64,000 nucleotides of DNA, taken from NCBI RefSeq assembly GCF_901000735.1, contig NC_081546.1, forward strand, positions 935,001-999,000, read 5' to 3'. The DNA comes from Corylus avellana (lineage: Eukaryota > Streptophyta > Magnoliopsida > Fagales > Betulaceae). Positions 12,691 to 28,280 of the stretch are shown in pieces. The translations under genes were made by a program, and so were the position numbers. The notes beneath the pieces are model-generated. The model was not told where the DNA came from, did no database searches, and saw only the letters and a program-made list of their open reading frames with translations. Position 1 is the first letter of the stretch; every line of letters starts with the position of its first letter.

Positions 12691-12752
12691 TATGTTAAAT
12701 CACTGCATGTCTCAAAAGTTTAAGTTAATTATTTAATTAATATTTTAACATA
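12691..12752 (-). repeat. TRIM-like terminal repeat, minus strand
   Basis: Read on the minus strand the sequence begins TGTTAAAATATTAATTAAAT, runs through AACTTTTGAGA and ends TGATTTAACA. This is the same architecture as the terminal repeats of the element at 9004-9271, with TG...CA ends. A second copy bounding a complete element was not found nearby, so it may be a solo or truncated repeat. Confidence 0.5.
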
Positions 12753-13797
12753 CCTCATAACAAAACAACCAAAAATTAAAAAAAGTCGAATTCTATAATA
12801 TTCCCCGATGATAAGCCCTTTCTAAACCTACCAAAAACTTTACGGCATAAATCATTATCTATTTAGTTCTTTCTTCAAAAAGTTTTTTCCTTTTTTTTTT
12901 CCTTTTTTTTTTTCAGAAAACAAGACGTGATCCAATGGAAGTGAAAATTCAAACTATATTTTATTTTCTGATTGTGGATATTCAAATTTATTAGTCGTTT
13001 TCATTGCATGCACGTGGAAAATATGGTTGGTAGCATATCAAACTCACTGGACCTTCCACTGCTTCCACCATCAAGTAAACGAAAGAAAACCATTCTAGTA
13101 TGTACCTTATAATTACATTTGTCTATATATCTTTCACAACAAAAATATATAGGCAAGGACGGCACTAATTATGTGTGAGCCATTTTTCAATTTTTTTTTT
13201 CTTTATTTTTTATTATTCTTAAGTTTATATATATATATATATAATTTAAGCTTAATCCTTATCAAAATTAGGCTTAAGTTCTTTATTTATACTCCCTTAA
13301 ATCTGCTTCCGCAACGGAAGCCTTTTAACCACTCAAATGAGAAATTTGGTTCCGTCCTAGCTATATATATATAGGGCTATACTTTTGTCTATCTAAATGT
13401 GATTTTGACACATTGTGTATTTGGGAATTTTTTTCTTTCTAGTTCAATAATGGGGAAAAGGACAGGTGGTAACATTATTGAAACTGCTACTAGACTAGAC
13501 GTCTACACATTGCTGACTCTGCTACTGGGAAAGCTCATGCTGCCTTTAAAAAGCTTCTTATCTCGCAGCTTGACATTAACAATCCTAATCTTTTCTCAGA
13601 TTGAAACATTTCCTGCATAATTGTTGATCTCCATTTATATTTAGAATTCGAAAGCTTTGAAGACCCTTAAAAGTGCCAGTTTTAAAGCATATTTTTTGTC
13701 AAGTAGGCTGTTTCTCACCTTATATTTGTAAGTATTTTCAATTAATTTTCCATTTTTTTCTTTCATCTGAATTAAAAATTAAAATAATAATAATAAT

Positions 13798-14460
13798 AAA
13801 AACCCTCTCACTTCCTTCTACTTCCATCTCCTACCCTTCCCCTCTCCTTTTGTTTTTGTTTTTTTTTTTTTTTTTTTCTTTATGTTTGTAGGTGTTTTCC
13901 GACCATATCAACAACTTCAGTCTCTCCGCTATACGTCCATACACCTTCAACCGTGTTGTACCATTAATCTCCTCTCTAGCTGCTGCTAGTTACCGATTGT
14001 TTGTTTGTGTTTTTCTTTTGAATAAGAGATTTCTTCTCTTTAGATCTGCCCTCATAAGTGAGGAGAAATAATCACGTATAAGAGGTTATTTCTCATGGCC
14101 TGGATAATTAGGTGTGAGTAGCTATCTTTCACGGCCGGTTCAAATAAATTTTGTTAGGAAATTTGACTACTCATGTCTTAGATCTAGTATGATCGGAACA
14201 GATCTGCTATTTAACTATATTTGTATATAGGTTACCGAAAGATTGAAATCAGAAATAGCACATGATTGTAAGAATTTTTGTTTGTATCTATGACTTTGTA
14301 ACCTTATAGCATGTGACTATAATTTTTGCAAAATTTTATACTTTGTGCTATAAGAGCTTTTTACTTTGCTATATAAGAGTTTTATGCTTGTGATCTTTGA
14401 TCAAAAAAATTCTCAAATTTCAGTTGTAAAAAATAAAAAATAAAATAAAAATCCCCCTCT
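13798..14460 (+). mobile_element. Poly-A-tailed retroposon, copy A (diverged)
   Basis: This stretch opens with a pyrimidine-rich tract and TTTGTAGGTGTTTTCC, as does the copy at 54.4 kb. It ends with the family's 3' block (TTTGTAACCTTATAGC..., AAGAGCTTTTTACTTT, TATAAGAGTTTTATGCTTGTGATC) followed by A-rich sequence. The 3' stem sequence is decayed here. Candidate flanking repeats (AAAAACCCTCTCAC at 13797 and AAAAATCCCCCTCTCAC at 14446) differ by indels, so the boundary is approximate. Confidence 0.55.
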
Positions 14461-15309
14461 CACGTGAGAAATGTTATATACAATAAATATCGGTAGTTAT
14501 GGCAGGTGCTTTAGCAAACGCTCTCATCCAATTTTAGTGGTCGGCAAGCATACCATTACTTTGATTGATCTTTTGATGAAATTAATTTTCTTAAAAAGTT
14601 TTATAAACGGTTGTCAAAGGTAGACGGGGTTACATCACTTTAATTTTTTCTTTTATATGTATGATGTGATAAGCATAAGTTGCCGTATAAAGCTATAAAA
14701 TATCTTATAATACAACCGTAATACCAAAAATATTTCCTTTTTTATTATGCTTTAAATAAAAAGAAGATGGTCCCTTAGAAAACGGAATTTACTAATTCGA
14801 ATTTATTTGTTCTTATATTTGCTGTTGAATTCATTTTTTTTTATTAAGAGTCTTAAAATATTGTTTTTGAATTTTTTAAAAATAAAATTCAAAATATTAA
14901 CAAATAATTCAAAACATAAATATTTACAAATTATTCATAATTATATATACGTCACATCACAACTAATAAGGAAAACATCATAAAAAGCTTTCCAAACAAA
15001 GTAAAGGAAGAAGCACTAAATACAAAAAATTAATAATGTAAGACCAGAGTGTGTTAATACACGTCTCGTACCACTTGCTCAGAGTGGTTGGGGCCCATCA
15101 GCTGCGATTCGACGCCTTAATCAATTCAACGAGCTGTTCAATTTACACACTCGCACGCCATATTCTCCCACGTGCTCTAATACCATCTCTGCCCAATATT
15201 TCTCAGCCCCCTTTTATCCCCACGTGCTCTAATTCATTTTCTTCTTCCTCTTATATTTATTTCTCTTCCGCTCTGCTCTCTCTCTCTCTCTCTCTCTATC
15301 CCCGTGAAA
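14461..15309. other. Upstream region of the ILL6-like gene
   Basis: AT-rich to about 15030, then the presumed promoter and leader of the amidohydrolase gene. A TTATATTTATTT TATA-like stretch at 15251 and a CT microsatellite at 15277-15297 lie just before the start codon. CACGTG core words occur at 15169-15174 and 15220-15225 (CCCACGTGCTCTAAT twice, about 50 bp apart), which is a notable local duplication of a G-box-like site. Confidence 0.5.
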
Positions 15310-18300
15310 ATGAATTTTCATTTTCACAAGCTGCGTTTCTTAATCTTAATCTCTATGTTGGTTATCAACAGTATAATCCGATTGGCCGAGCCGATACCGA
15401 CCACCGAAGACGACCGGTCATTCTTCGACCCGGGCTGCTGCTTTGGATCCAAGCCTTCGTCGGCGGCTCACAAGAACCGGACCTGCCTGTCAGCCACGGC
15501 TTCTTCGCCGGAGATATCAGGTACGGGCTGCGAGGTGTGGACCAGGGCGTGCTCGGAGGCGGTGTTGGGCTTGGCGAGGCGGCCTGAGGCGGTGGAGTGG
15601 GTCAGGGGCCTGAGGAGGAGGATCCACGCGAACCCCGAGCTTGCGTTCGAGGAATTCGAGACGAGCAAGTTGATCCGAGACGAGCTGGACCGCATGGAGG
15701 TCGAGTACAAGTACCCGTTGGCCAAGACGGGTATTCGGGCTTGGATCGGGACCGGCGGCCCGCCTTTTGTGGCGATCAGAGCTGACATGGACGCTCTCCC
15801 AATTCAGGTTTCTATTTTCATTTTTTCAAATAGTATTGGGTTTTTGTTGATTTTTCTTGTTAGTTTAAAAAATGAGTAATATTATAAGTCATCTTCGTGT
15901 CATCTCAAATGTGATATAACTTTTAAAATTACTGTTGAATTTGAGAGATGATGTATTAAACTTTAATTTATTAATGATTTTAAAAAACACATCACATTTA
16001 AGATGATTCCAAAAAAATTATAAGCAGACATTTAGCATTACTCTTAAAAAACTATTCAACGTACTCTCATGGTTGAAGAACTTTTGGAAACTTGAAGTTC
16101 AATATATATGTTTTTTTCAATTTTCTTTTTTTTACTTGGTGTTTCCAAATTTGGAATAAGTTGATTTAGTCACTCATAAACCTTCATTTTAAATACCATG
16201 GTATGAAATGATTAAAAAAAAACACATATTGAAAATCTTTCGATGTATAAATGTAATTGTACTTTTTTTTATGCTGACGTGTAGATTAAGAAACATATAT
16301 CAATTTATGGATGTCTTATAGTACAAATAAGAATTATCGTATGGTATTGTCATGTCATAAAGTACAGTGTGTGGTCACGAATGTACTACCATAAATTGTA
16401 TGTAATATATAAAGTATAGTTACATACATACATTATATAAAGCAAATAGATATTTAATGTTGCATGTGATGGATTATGGGTACAGTTCAGATCCCAAGGC
16501 AAGTAGGTTTACCCCCATGGCGGCGTGGGTTACTCTTTTATGGGCAGTTCTTTCTTTTTACCTGTGATGATAAATACCTTTTGGAGGCTGCACTGAAAAT
16601 TGGTTAGCATGAAAAAATTATCCAGATATAAGGCTAGATTTGGGGATTTTTTTTTTTTTTTTTTAATTTTTTATTTCAAAAAGTATTTTGATGTAATATA
16701 AAAATAAAAATAATTTTGTATTGTTTGTTAATGTTTTTAAATCAAAAGTGAAAAAATAGTGGTTTAATTAACAAATAAAACCAATTTATTTGTTCCAGGA
16801 AGCCGTAGAATGGGAGCACAAAAGCAAAGTTGCAGGCAAAATGCACGCTTGTGGGCATGATGCACATGTTGCCATGCTTATTGGTGCTGCCAAGATATTG
16901 AAGACTCGCGAACATCTATTGAAGGTTCGGCTTTAGCTCGTTTCTATAACTATTAATGGTTTAAATTTGCCCTGAATTTTTGTTTTATGACTTATTTTCC
17001 TTATTTTCTGATTTAATTAAAAATAATAATCATCTTATATAACCAAGTTTTTCTAGAAATTAATCTCTTTGCCTTATATAAAATCATAAATGTTTGAATT
17101 GCTATTTGAATGTGCATGTTATGCCATCACTTGCAAAAGGGTTAACTGCATGGTAAAAATTGTGAGGGCCATCCTTTTTTATATTTTTTTTTCCCCTTTT
17201 TTTCATGATTAGTTATATGTCGTTAATAAACTAGATTAGAGTAAAACTTTATCCTTTGTAATTCTGAATGTGGGAGGATGGATCAGTTGGTGCAATACCT
17301 TTGGGAAGGGTTGAATTTGTGTGGACAACATTGGATCCACAAAAAGTGCAATAGGATGATGGGCTGTATTACTCCCTCATGTATTGCTACACATGACCTT
17401 AAAGGATTTCCCCATTGCTGTTTGGACATTTGTGTCAGAACTTGTCTTGGCATGATCAGTTTGCTTGGCAATGGATGTTTCTTCAATTGTTGTCATGAAC
17501 ATAATAATGCCTCCATTAATATTTTTGCTTCTGTCTTGTCTTTGCTATTTCTACTTTATGCCTACTTGATTGAACCGTGTTTCACACCCACGGCCACGGG
17601 GAAAGAATACTCAATAAAAAGAAATTTCCCAAAGGGTTGAAATCGATTGTCAAAAAGACTCCTTTCAGTAAAAATGGCACTCATTGCATTCCCATGGATG
17701 TAATCATACTGCACGAGGAGCTTTGTTAACTAACACCATTGACTTACAAAAGGAGCATTGATGAGCTTTGGGATTCCTTGTTTAGTTGGTGTAACCTTGA
17801 AAGTTGTTTTATTCTTTGACATCTTTGGTTATAATTTGACACATCATGGTTGATTTGTTGGGGTGTGATGTGTGAACAATATTGGGCCCTTTTTCTTTTC
17901 CTGTTCTTGTTTTAATAATTGTCGGGTATTGCATTTGTCCCTTATTCTATGTTGGGTGTTTTTCAGAATCAGAAACCCACAATGAATAACACACGCAGGA
18001 CATTTAATTTTGGGATATTTCATGTTAAAACATAAGAAAATGCTTTAAAGTATTGGAGCTCTTATTACAATTTTTTTACAAACTGTCATGTCAATTTGTA
18101 AATTTCGTAGTAAGAAATATAATATTATGAATAGCAGTTTAATTTAATTGCTTAATAGCTGATGTGTCAATTCACATAAGTATCACTACTAGAAATCTTG
18201 ATCCACCCAAAAACAAATCCAAATGGGAACCTAAAAATTAAATATTGATACATGAATGATAATCTCTCGAGTGCTTGGTCCTCAAATAGAATATGTTAAT

Positions 18301-20584
18301 TCTTTGATCTGTTTAATGAGTGTTGGCTTGTTATTCTTATTTGCTCACATGCTGGAAACTGAATATATTCTCTACTCTTTCGGTGATGACCGAAGAAAAC
18401 TCTTGACTTTTCTTATGCGGTACCTAGCCGTCAAAAAGGTAGAACCAACAAAAGAAAAAAGAAATAAAGATAGTACTGGACCACTGGTGACACTATTATA
18501 AGGGATAGTTATAGTTTTCTGTCTTAAAAGAGGGACAGTCGTTTTCTGTCTTAAAAGAGGGACAGTCATAGAAACTGTAGAAATGGCCTTAAGTGAAAAA
18601 ATAACTAGAATTCTCTTCTATTCATCTCTCTCCATCGTTTATTTTTTCACAGGAGATCTCCAAATTTTTTATTTATTTATTTATTATTATTATTATTTTT
18701 TTTCATATAGCAATGTTTTTGTCTTTTGATTGATGAAAGCATGTGAGTCAGTTTGGGTGTGCTGATATCTAAGCGAAAGAATACTTAAAAAAAAGTTATG
18801 GAATTGATGGGCCATATAATAAAATATGATTGGTGTCCGTTTCACCAATCCAATAATGTGTCATAATACTTGTTAATTTGTTAGGGAGTGGTTGGAAGAT
18901 TGAAATATTCCAAACAAACAATCAAATTTGCCTTCTTTGTTGGGAAAAAAGAGTGTTAGGTATAGGGTTAGAAGTAGGAGAGGTCTTTAAGATGGAGACG
19001 CAAAGTCTTCTAATATCAACATTCGCATATTCATAATTTAGCTGTTTTCTTTTTTGTTTACGAATATTTTTTTCAATAGTGCTAATCTGCACGTTAGTCT
19101 TAACAACATTTTGTATGGTATGGTATTGTATTTCAGGGTACTGTGATACTGCTGTTTCAACCAGCAGAAGAAGCAGGGAATGGCGCAAAACGGATGATCG
19201 GGGATGGGGCTCTGGAAAATGTGGAGGCCATATTCGCAATTCATGTATCCCATGAACATCCTACTGCTACTATTGGGTCAAGACCTGGTCCTTTGCTCGC
19301 CGGCTGCGGCTTTTTTAGGGCTATAATAAGTGGGAAAAGGGGCCACGCTGGGAACCCCCACCACTCGCTTGACCCCATTTTAGCAGCTTCAGCCGCAGTA
19401 ATCAGCTTACAGGGTATTGTGTCTCGTGAAGCAAATCCTTTGGACTCACAGGTATGTCCATATCTCAGTTATTTCTATTGTACTCCTAATTCTGTCTATT
19501 TGCTTGCATGTCTACGTTTATTTTGGATTGACTTATCCTTTTTTTCTGCTCAGGTTGTGTCGGTGGCATCATTTAATGGAGGCAACAACCTTGACATGAT
19601 CCCGGACACTGTGGTCCTTGGTGGCACCTTCAGGGCTTTCTCCAACACAAGCTTTTACCAGCTTCTCCAAAGAATAAAAGAGGTTTGTCATGTAACTGGT
19701 ACTAGAATTAATTGTACTAATGTACAACATTATAGTTTTTATTACAATTTCTTTACAAACTGACGTAACAATTCATAATTAAGAGTATCTAATTAACAAG
19801 CAAGCTATTAATTAATTAAAATGACAAATCAAATTTTTTTAGTTAAATCATTTCACTAATTATGGACTACAACGTCAGTTTGTAAAGAAACTTATAATAA
19901 AAATTGTAGTACCCTTAGCAGCCAACACCCATGATAAATAGTAATGCTACTCTTTACAATCATTTATCACACTCATTTCATACAATATAAAATATGTGAA
20001 AAGTAACATTATTCGTGATAAAATTATCATCGGTACGGTTTACTTTAGGGCCTGCTTTTTTTCTTGCTATAGGAAAGATAATAATTGTTTCCCAGGATGT
20101 GGGGACAATAGAAATTTATTTCTAACTAAAAGGAATCCAGAGGTGCCCTTTCACTTAACTATCCAGTTACCAATATTCAAACAGGTGAGCTGACAACACT
20201 CTTCATCATTACAAACAGGTAATTGTGGAACAGGCCATTGTTTACAGATGCTCGGCAACGGTTGACTTCTTTGAAAATGAGTACACCATATATCCCCCCA
20301 CTGTGAACGATGAGAAAATGTACGAGCATGTGAGGAAGGTGGCCATCGATTTGGTGGGTCCAACAAATTTCAGGGTGGTCCCACCAATGATGGGTGCTGA
20401 GGACTTTTCCTTCTACTCTGAGGTTGTCCCTGCGGGCTTCTTCTACATAGGGGTAAGGAACGAGACGTTGGGTTCCATACACACAGGCCACTCACCTTAT
20501 TTCATGATCGATGAAGACGTTCTACCCATAGGCGCTGCAGCTCACGCCACTATCGCAGAAAGATACCTCAACGAGCACCCGTGA
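15310..20584 (+). CDS. ILL6: IAA-amino acid hydrolase, ILR1-like 6 type
   Basis: M20-family metallo-amidohydrolase that releases free auxin, or jasmonate, from amino-acid conjugates, probably in the ER. Five exons (15310-15807, 16799-16924, 19137-19451, 19554-19682, 20219-20584) join in phase to 477 aa. An N-terminal hydrophobic segment ([13 protein letters not shown]) and a long variable Cys-containing N-terminal region are typical of the ILL6 branch. The metal site is complete: Cys184 and His186 in HACGHD, Glu219-Glu220 in PAEE (catalytic base and metal ligand), His244, and a C-terminal His in HTGHSPYF (444-451). DMDALPI is at 159-165. The start is the first in-frame ATG before the hydrophobic segment. 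Exon 1 is much more GC-rich than the rest. No ER-retention KDEL-like tail is seen; it ends NEHP. It converges on the ALAD gene. Confidence 0.95.
15874..16043. mobile_element. GAGTAAT-ended MITE in ILL6 intron 1
   Basis: A 170-bp insertion starting GAGTAATATTATAAG and ending TTAGCATTACTC, with inverted inner segments containing CATCTCAAATGTGAT and ATCACATTTAAGATGAT. The flanks are TTAAAAAAT (15865-15873) and TTAAAAAAC (16044-16052), an 8-of-9 direct repeat. It shares its outer ends with the element at 44840-45060, so both belong to one family, probably Mutator-like by the 9-bp target size. Confidence 0.7.
16925..19136 (+). other. Large ILL6-like intron 2, mostly unassigned
   Basis: This 2.2-kb intron holds an ORF at 17278-17640 (reads [14 protein letters not shown]...) with no recognised domain and no splice support; I treat it as chance. 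Near 18060 there is half of the hairpin sequence found at 19716-19912 (TATTACAATTTTTTTACAAACTG). Two adjacent copies of TTTCTGTCTTAAAAGAGGGACAGTC-like sequence lie at 18515-18567. Confidence 0.5.
19716..19912. mobile_element. Hairpin MITE in ILL6 intron 4
   Basis: Two arms of about 45 bp are inverted copies: 19716-19766 (TTTATTACAATTTCTTTACA and on to ACTGACGT) and 19870-19912 (ACGTCAGTTTGTAAAGAAAC and on). The spacer is about 100 bp of AT-rich DNA. Arm identity is high but not perfect, and target duplications were not resolved. A related half-copy occurs in intron 2 of the same gene. Confidence 0.65.
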
Positions 20585-21339
20585 TGTGCTCTATGAATTT
20601 TGGTCCAATTGAGGGATGATAAAAGGGAAAAATCTCTCATGGTGTAAAGAACCAAGTGCAGTTGTAACTAGTACTTCGATGTTATTGTTGTTACAGATAT
20701 AGTTGTTCCTTTTTCATCATTCTGTTCATTTATAAGCATCAAATTGCCTCGATCAGATTCTGGATTTGGAAACAAAACCAAAGAGAGGATCATTTTTGTT
20801 AGTTAATCCTAGGTTACATGAGAATATAAACGAGGAATCTCTTTACCGTTCAATAAGAGGTGTGCAAATTTATCATCGAGGATTACTAATTGCTTTCTAC
20901 TCAACCCCATCAGACCCATTAAAACAGAACACGATCCTATCCATTTAAAGTATATGGGGAGGAACCATTTCATGATCCCAACGGTTAACATGGTGCTTCA
21001 TCATTGAAAAAATGTTTCAGCTTATGGCTATAACCCATTACCTGCACAATTCAGCACCTAGCAGAACAATACATGCGTATGTATTTTGTTTTTGTTGTAC
21101 GAGGACAAAAAAACTCAGAAAGCTGGATGTTTTACTCTAGATTACATCTTTATTGTATTGTCATGTGGACTAAACAAGAGTACACTCTGCACTCAAGCAC
21201 CTACATTACTTCAGCTGTATAGAAACGACAGACGGCACATGTTCATTTCCAATTTCAGTTCAATTCTCATGTCATGAAAAATTCAAGTTTTTTTAAGGTT
21301 TTTCACATAAAACAGTGCGCTATTTTATTATAAAAAGTC
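20585..21339. other. Convergent 3' region between ILL6 and ALAD
   Basis: The 755 bp between the two stop codons should hold both 3'UTRs and polyadenylation sites. Short ORFs on both strands show no recognised domain. No repeat was recognised. Confidence 0.6.
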
Positions 21340-25792
<4,453 letters not shown>

Positions 25793-25818
25793 AGATTATC
25801 CCAATACTAACCGAATGT

Positions 25819-26244
25819 CTGTAGCGTGAACATACACACAAAACAGCAACGATCATAATCAAAAGGTCGGATATTTAAATATAAAATTTGAGAATTTCCG
25901 ATTCTATGTTTTTCTATTAACACCAGAAGCTAATTGAATTCAAAAGCATCTTTTTTTCTTCAATTGACGTCTGTTTGGTTGCTGAGAAAGCCGAGGAAAA
26001 AAAATTTAAGAGGGGCCGATACTTATATAAAATTTGAGAAAGCGGAGCAAAAGAAACGAAATGTCCAAAGTTTTCTACTAAGATTTCAAAGAAATTTCGC
26101 CAAAAAGTTGTCTCACGCTCAACAACCAAAAGTTGTCTCACGCTCAACAACCAAACGCCTTTCTCTACTCTTTCTTCCTAAGCAGCCAAACAGAAAACAA
26201 GAAACCTTAGACAGATCCCGCGAGAAAGTGGTGGAAAACCTTAC
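25819..26244 (-). other. Probable 5'UTR intron of the ALAD gene
   Basis: Upstream of the ATG the minus strand has a good acceptor (CGCTACAG|ACATTCGG, exon from 25818) and, further up, a good donor (CATCCAAG|GTAAGG, exon ending at 26245). The 426-bp interval is AT-rich like an intron, and the flanking leader pieces are richer in GC. Leader introns are common in highly expressed plastid genes. Inside is a perfect 25-bp tandem duplication (26103-26127, 26128-26152). RNA evidence is needed to confirm it. Confidence 0.6.
26103..26152. repeat. 25-bp perfect tandem duplication
   Basis: The word AAAAGTTGTCTCACGCTC followed by AACAACC occurs twice in direct succession with no mismatch. It lies within the presumed leader intron of the ALAD gene. 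Confidence 0.9.
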
Positions 26245-26309
26245 CTTGGATGCGAAGAAGCCGCGGGAGATCTCGAGAGGACCTTATCGGATGAGGGGAA
26301 ACTGAGGGA

Positions 26310-27545
26310 AGCCAATGAGAGGAGGGCTGTACGCAAAAGATGAGTGAGGACGCTGGCATTTGATTATCTTTCTGTCGTATTCGTGTCCACCACCTAACCA
26401 CTCTAAAAGCCAGACAACCTTACTGCTGGACGGCGACGGATTGTGATTCTGTGAATTAAAATTTAAAACACGTTCTTCAAAATTTTCAGCTATCTTATTA
26501 AATAAATTTTGACATTTTTTTAATTACTATTTTTTAATTAAATAATTATAATTTTTCATATTACCAAGTATCATTTTTTTTATTCGATATCTACTATCTT
26601 AGTATTTATTACTTTTAATTTAAAAATAATACTTAGGCTTTGTTTTATTTATTACAAAAAAAAAAAAAAAAAAAAAAAGGAAGAAGAAAAAATCGGTGTT
26701 TGGTACAACTAAATATTATGATCAAATCGAAAACATTTTCGGTTAACCAAAAACCTTCTTTAATTTTTCATAAAATAATTTTCTCTTTCTGTAAATTGTA
26801 AATTATTTTTTGTGTTTGAATCTCTTTTTCTTACAGTCTTTTTTATAATTTATTCTTCACAGCCATCAAAGGTTACTGGAATTCAGTATCGCTAATTTGC
26901 TGGAGGTCGCTCATCGTCACTAATTTTTTATATGCCGAAAAATATTTTACATCAAAACAAGCTGAGTTTTAGCAAATTTTGACATCATCATAAAAACTGA
27001 GAGCCTGTCTGGGAAACTTAAAAAAAAAAAAGCCTCTTTTTTTTCTTCTCCAATACAAACAATTATTTTCAAACACCGGTCAACTACTAAACAGATTTTT
27101 GAGAAAAGTACAGGAAAAAAATTTTGGAATGTTTTTTTAGAATTTAAATGTATTTGTCGGGTTGGGCCAGACAAGGACTTCCTAGTTTATAAGTTTACCT
27201 CTAGCCTGTTAGCCTGGCTCGGCTTAAGAGAGTCTAGAAATCAAAACAACCAAACTATTCGATCCAAACAGGCGTTGGACTTGGGCCCATTGGCAGCAGA
27301 AGAGAAAGAAGAAACTTGCTTAAAGGCCCATGCCACTACACTCAAAAGGGAATTACTAGAAAGAATCCAAATGCCTAAACGCCATTTGAGAAATGATATG
27401 AGTCAATATTTTTTTCATATTTAGTTTATTTTATTTTATAAACCAACTAATAAATTTGTAGATTTATATGAACCTTACATAAGTTAATAATAAACTTCAT
27501 AAATATAATAATTTATTTATTAAATTTATAAGAGAATATGAACCA
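26310..27545. other. Upstream region of the ALAD gene, no gene seen
   Basis: This contains the presumed ALAD promoter, an A run (26656-26678) and AT-rich DNA. Short ORFs on either strand have no recognised domain. The GC-richer part at 26210-26430 is probably the leader and core promoter. Confidence 0.5.
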
Positions 27546-28280
27546 AATATAAATAACTTTTGTTCTCCTCCTCACCTTTCCCCCTTTCCCGATTCTGTTC
27601 TTTCTTTCTTTTTGTTTTGTTTTCTTTTGTTTTATAGGCTCAAGCTCCACCGCACTAGGTGTGCCGTCCGTCATTTCCGCCGTGTCTTGTTTCCGGGGTT
27701 GATGGGACTCTTGGATCAGATTGTTCAAGCTTGATCTATGTCTCTCCGTCAGATCCACCTCGACATGCATCCCTCCACCGCGTGCTCCAGCCTCGCCCGC
27801 TTCCAACGGCTCTTGTCGCTTCTGATTCCTGCAATCCGCAACGAATCGTGACTGACACATGCTTGCGTGTGGTTTTTTCGCGCTCTAGCCATAATCCTCC
27901 GGCGGTGTTTTGTGGGCTTTTGTGCATTTGTTTTATTTTTCTCGTTGTTTCACTGTATTTTGTGGCCCTGGCCTTTTGGGTTGAGAGTGTGAATAATTTT
28001 TTGGCTTGCAAGTCGAGAAAGATGGATGTTGCTACCTATGTATCGATTTGTCTATATAAAGCAGACCTGTTTTTACACCTGAAGATTAGTTATAAATTAG
28101 CCGATATTGATATTATAGATTGATCTTGAATATATGATTGTTATGTATGTATTTATGATGTTGTAACATCGTAGCTTCGACTATGATTTTCTCAGAACTT
28201 TTTGTTCTACAATGTAAATAGCTTTATGCTTGTAGTCCTTCTGTTAATAAGACCGAAATGATTTCCTTTCAAAATATATA
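27546..28280 (+). mobile_element. Poly-A-tailed retroposon, copy B
   Basis: A GC-richer 5' half (27570-27930) follows a CT/T-rich start. The 3' half carries the family signature: GCTACCTATGTATCG (28031), GATATTGATATTATAGATTG (about 28101), TAACATCGTAGCTTCGACTATGATT, then AGAACTTTTTGTTCT (28194-28208), ATGCTTGTAGTCCTTCT, AATAAGACCGAAATG and CTTTCAAAA. The 5-bp stem AGAAC/GTTCT differs from copies C and D (AGAGC/GCTCT) by a paired change. ORFs within it (27659-28123 and on the minus strand) match no protein I know and are not called as genes. Boundaries are approximate; no sure target duplication was found. Confidence 0.65.

Larger units (their letters stand above)
10172..13790. other. Intergenic region with repeats, no firm gene
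   Basis: Presumed promoter and 5'UTR of the stress-protein gene lie at the left end. A T run of about 34 bases sits near 10598-10631 and an ATT microsatellite near 10768-10786. At 11500-11580 there is an imperfect tandem duplication of an AGAACATGGAGAC...TCTAGGGA unit, with another loosely repeated GAGAAAATTTAGG...AAACAAT unit at 11627-11725. A TRIM-like terminal repeat on the minus strand lies at 12691-12752, next to an unexplained ORF described separately. The rest looks like AT-rich non-coding DNA. Confidence 0.5.

Noticed and set aside
15051..15587. 178-codon ORF overlapping the ILL6 start
   Set aside because: Runs out of frame through the leader, CT microsatellite and exon 1; no domain, and the other frame is clearly the gene.
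15468..15788. 106-codon ORF antisense to ILL6 exon 1
   Set aside because: A shadow of the GC-rich coding exon on the other strand; the sense frame matches a known enzyme.
17278..17640. 120-codon ORF in ILL6-like intron 2
   Set aside because: No recognised domain, inside a clean intron, and no splice or repeat support. Judged a chance ORF.
27659..28123. ORF of 154 codons, with overlapping ORFs on the minus strand
   Set aside because: It lies inside retroposon copy B, has no recognisable domain and is not conserved as an ORF in the other copies.
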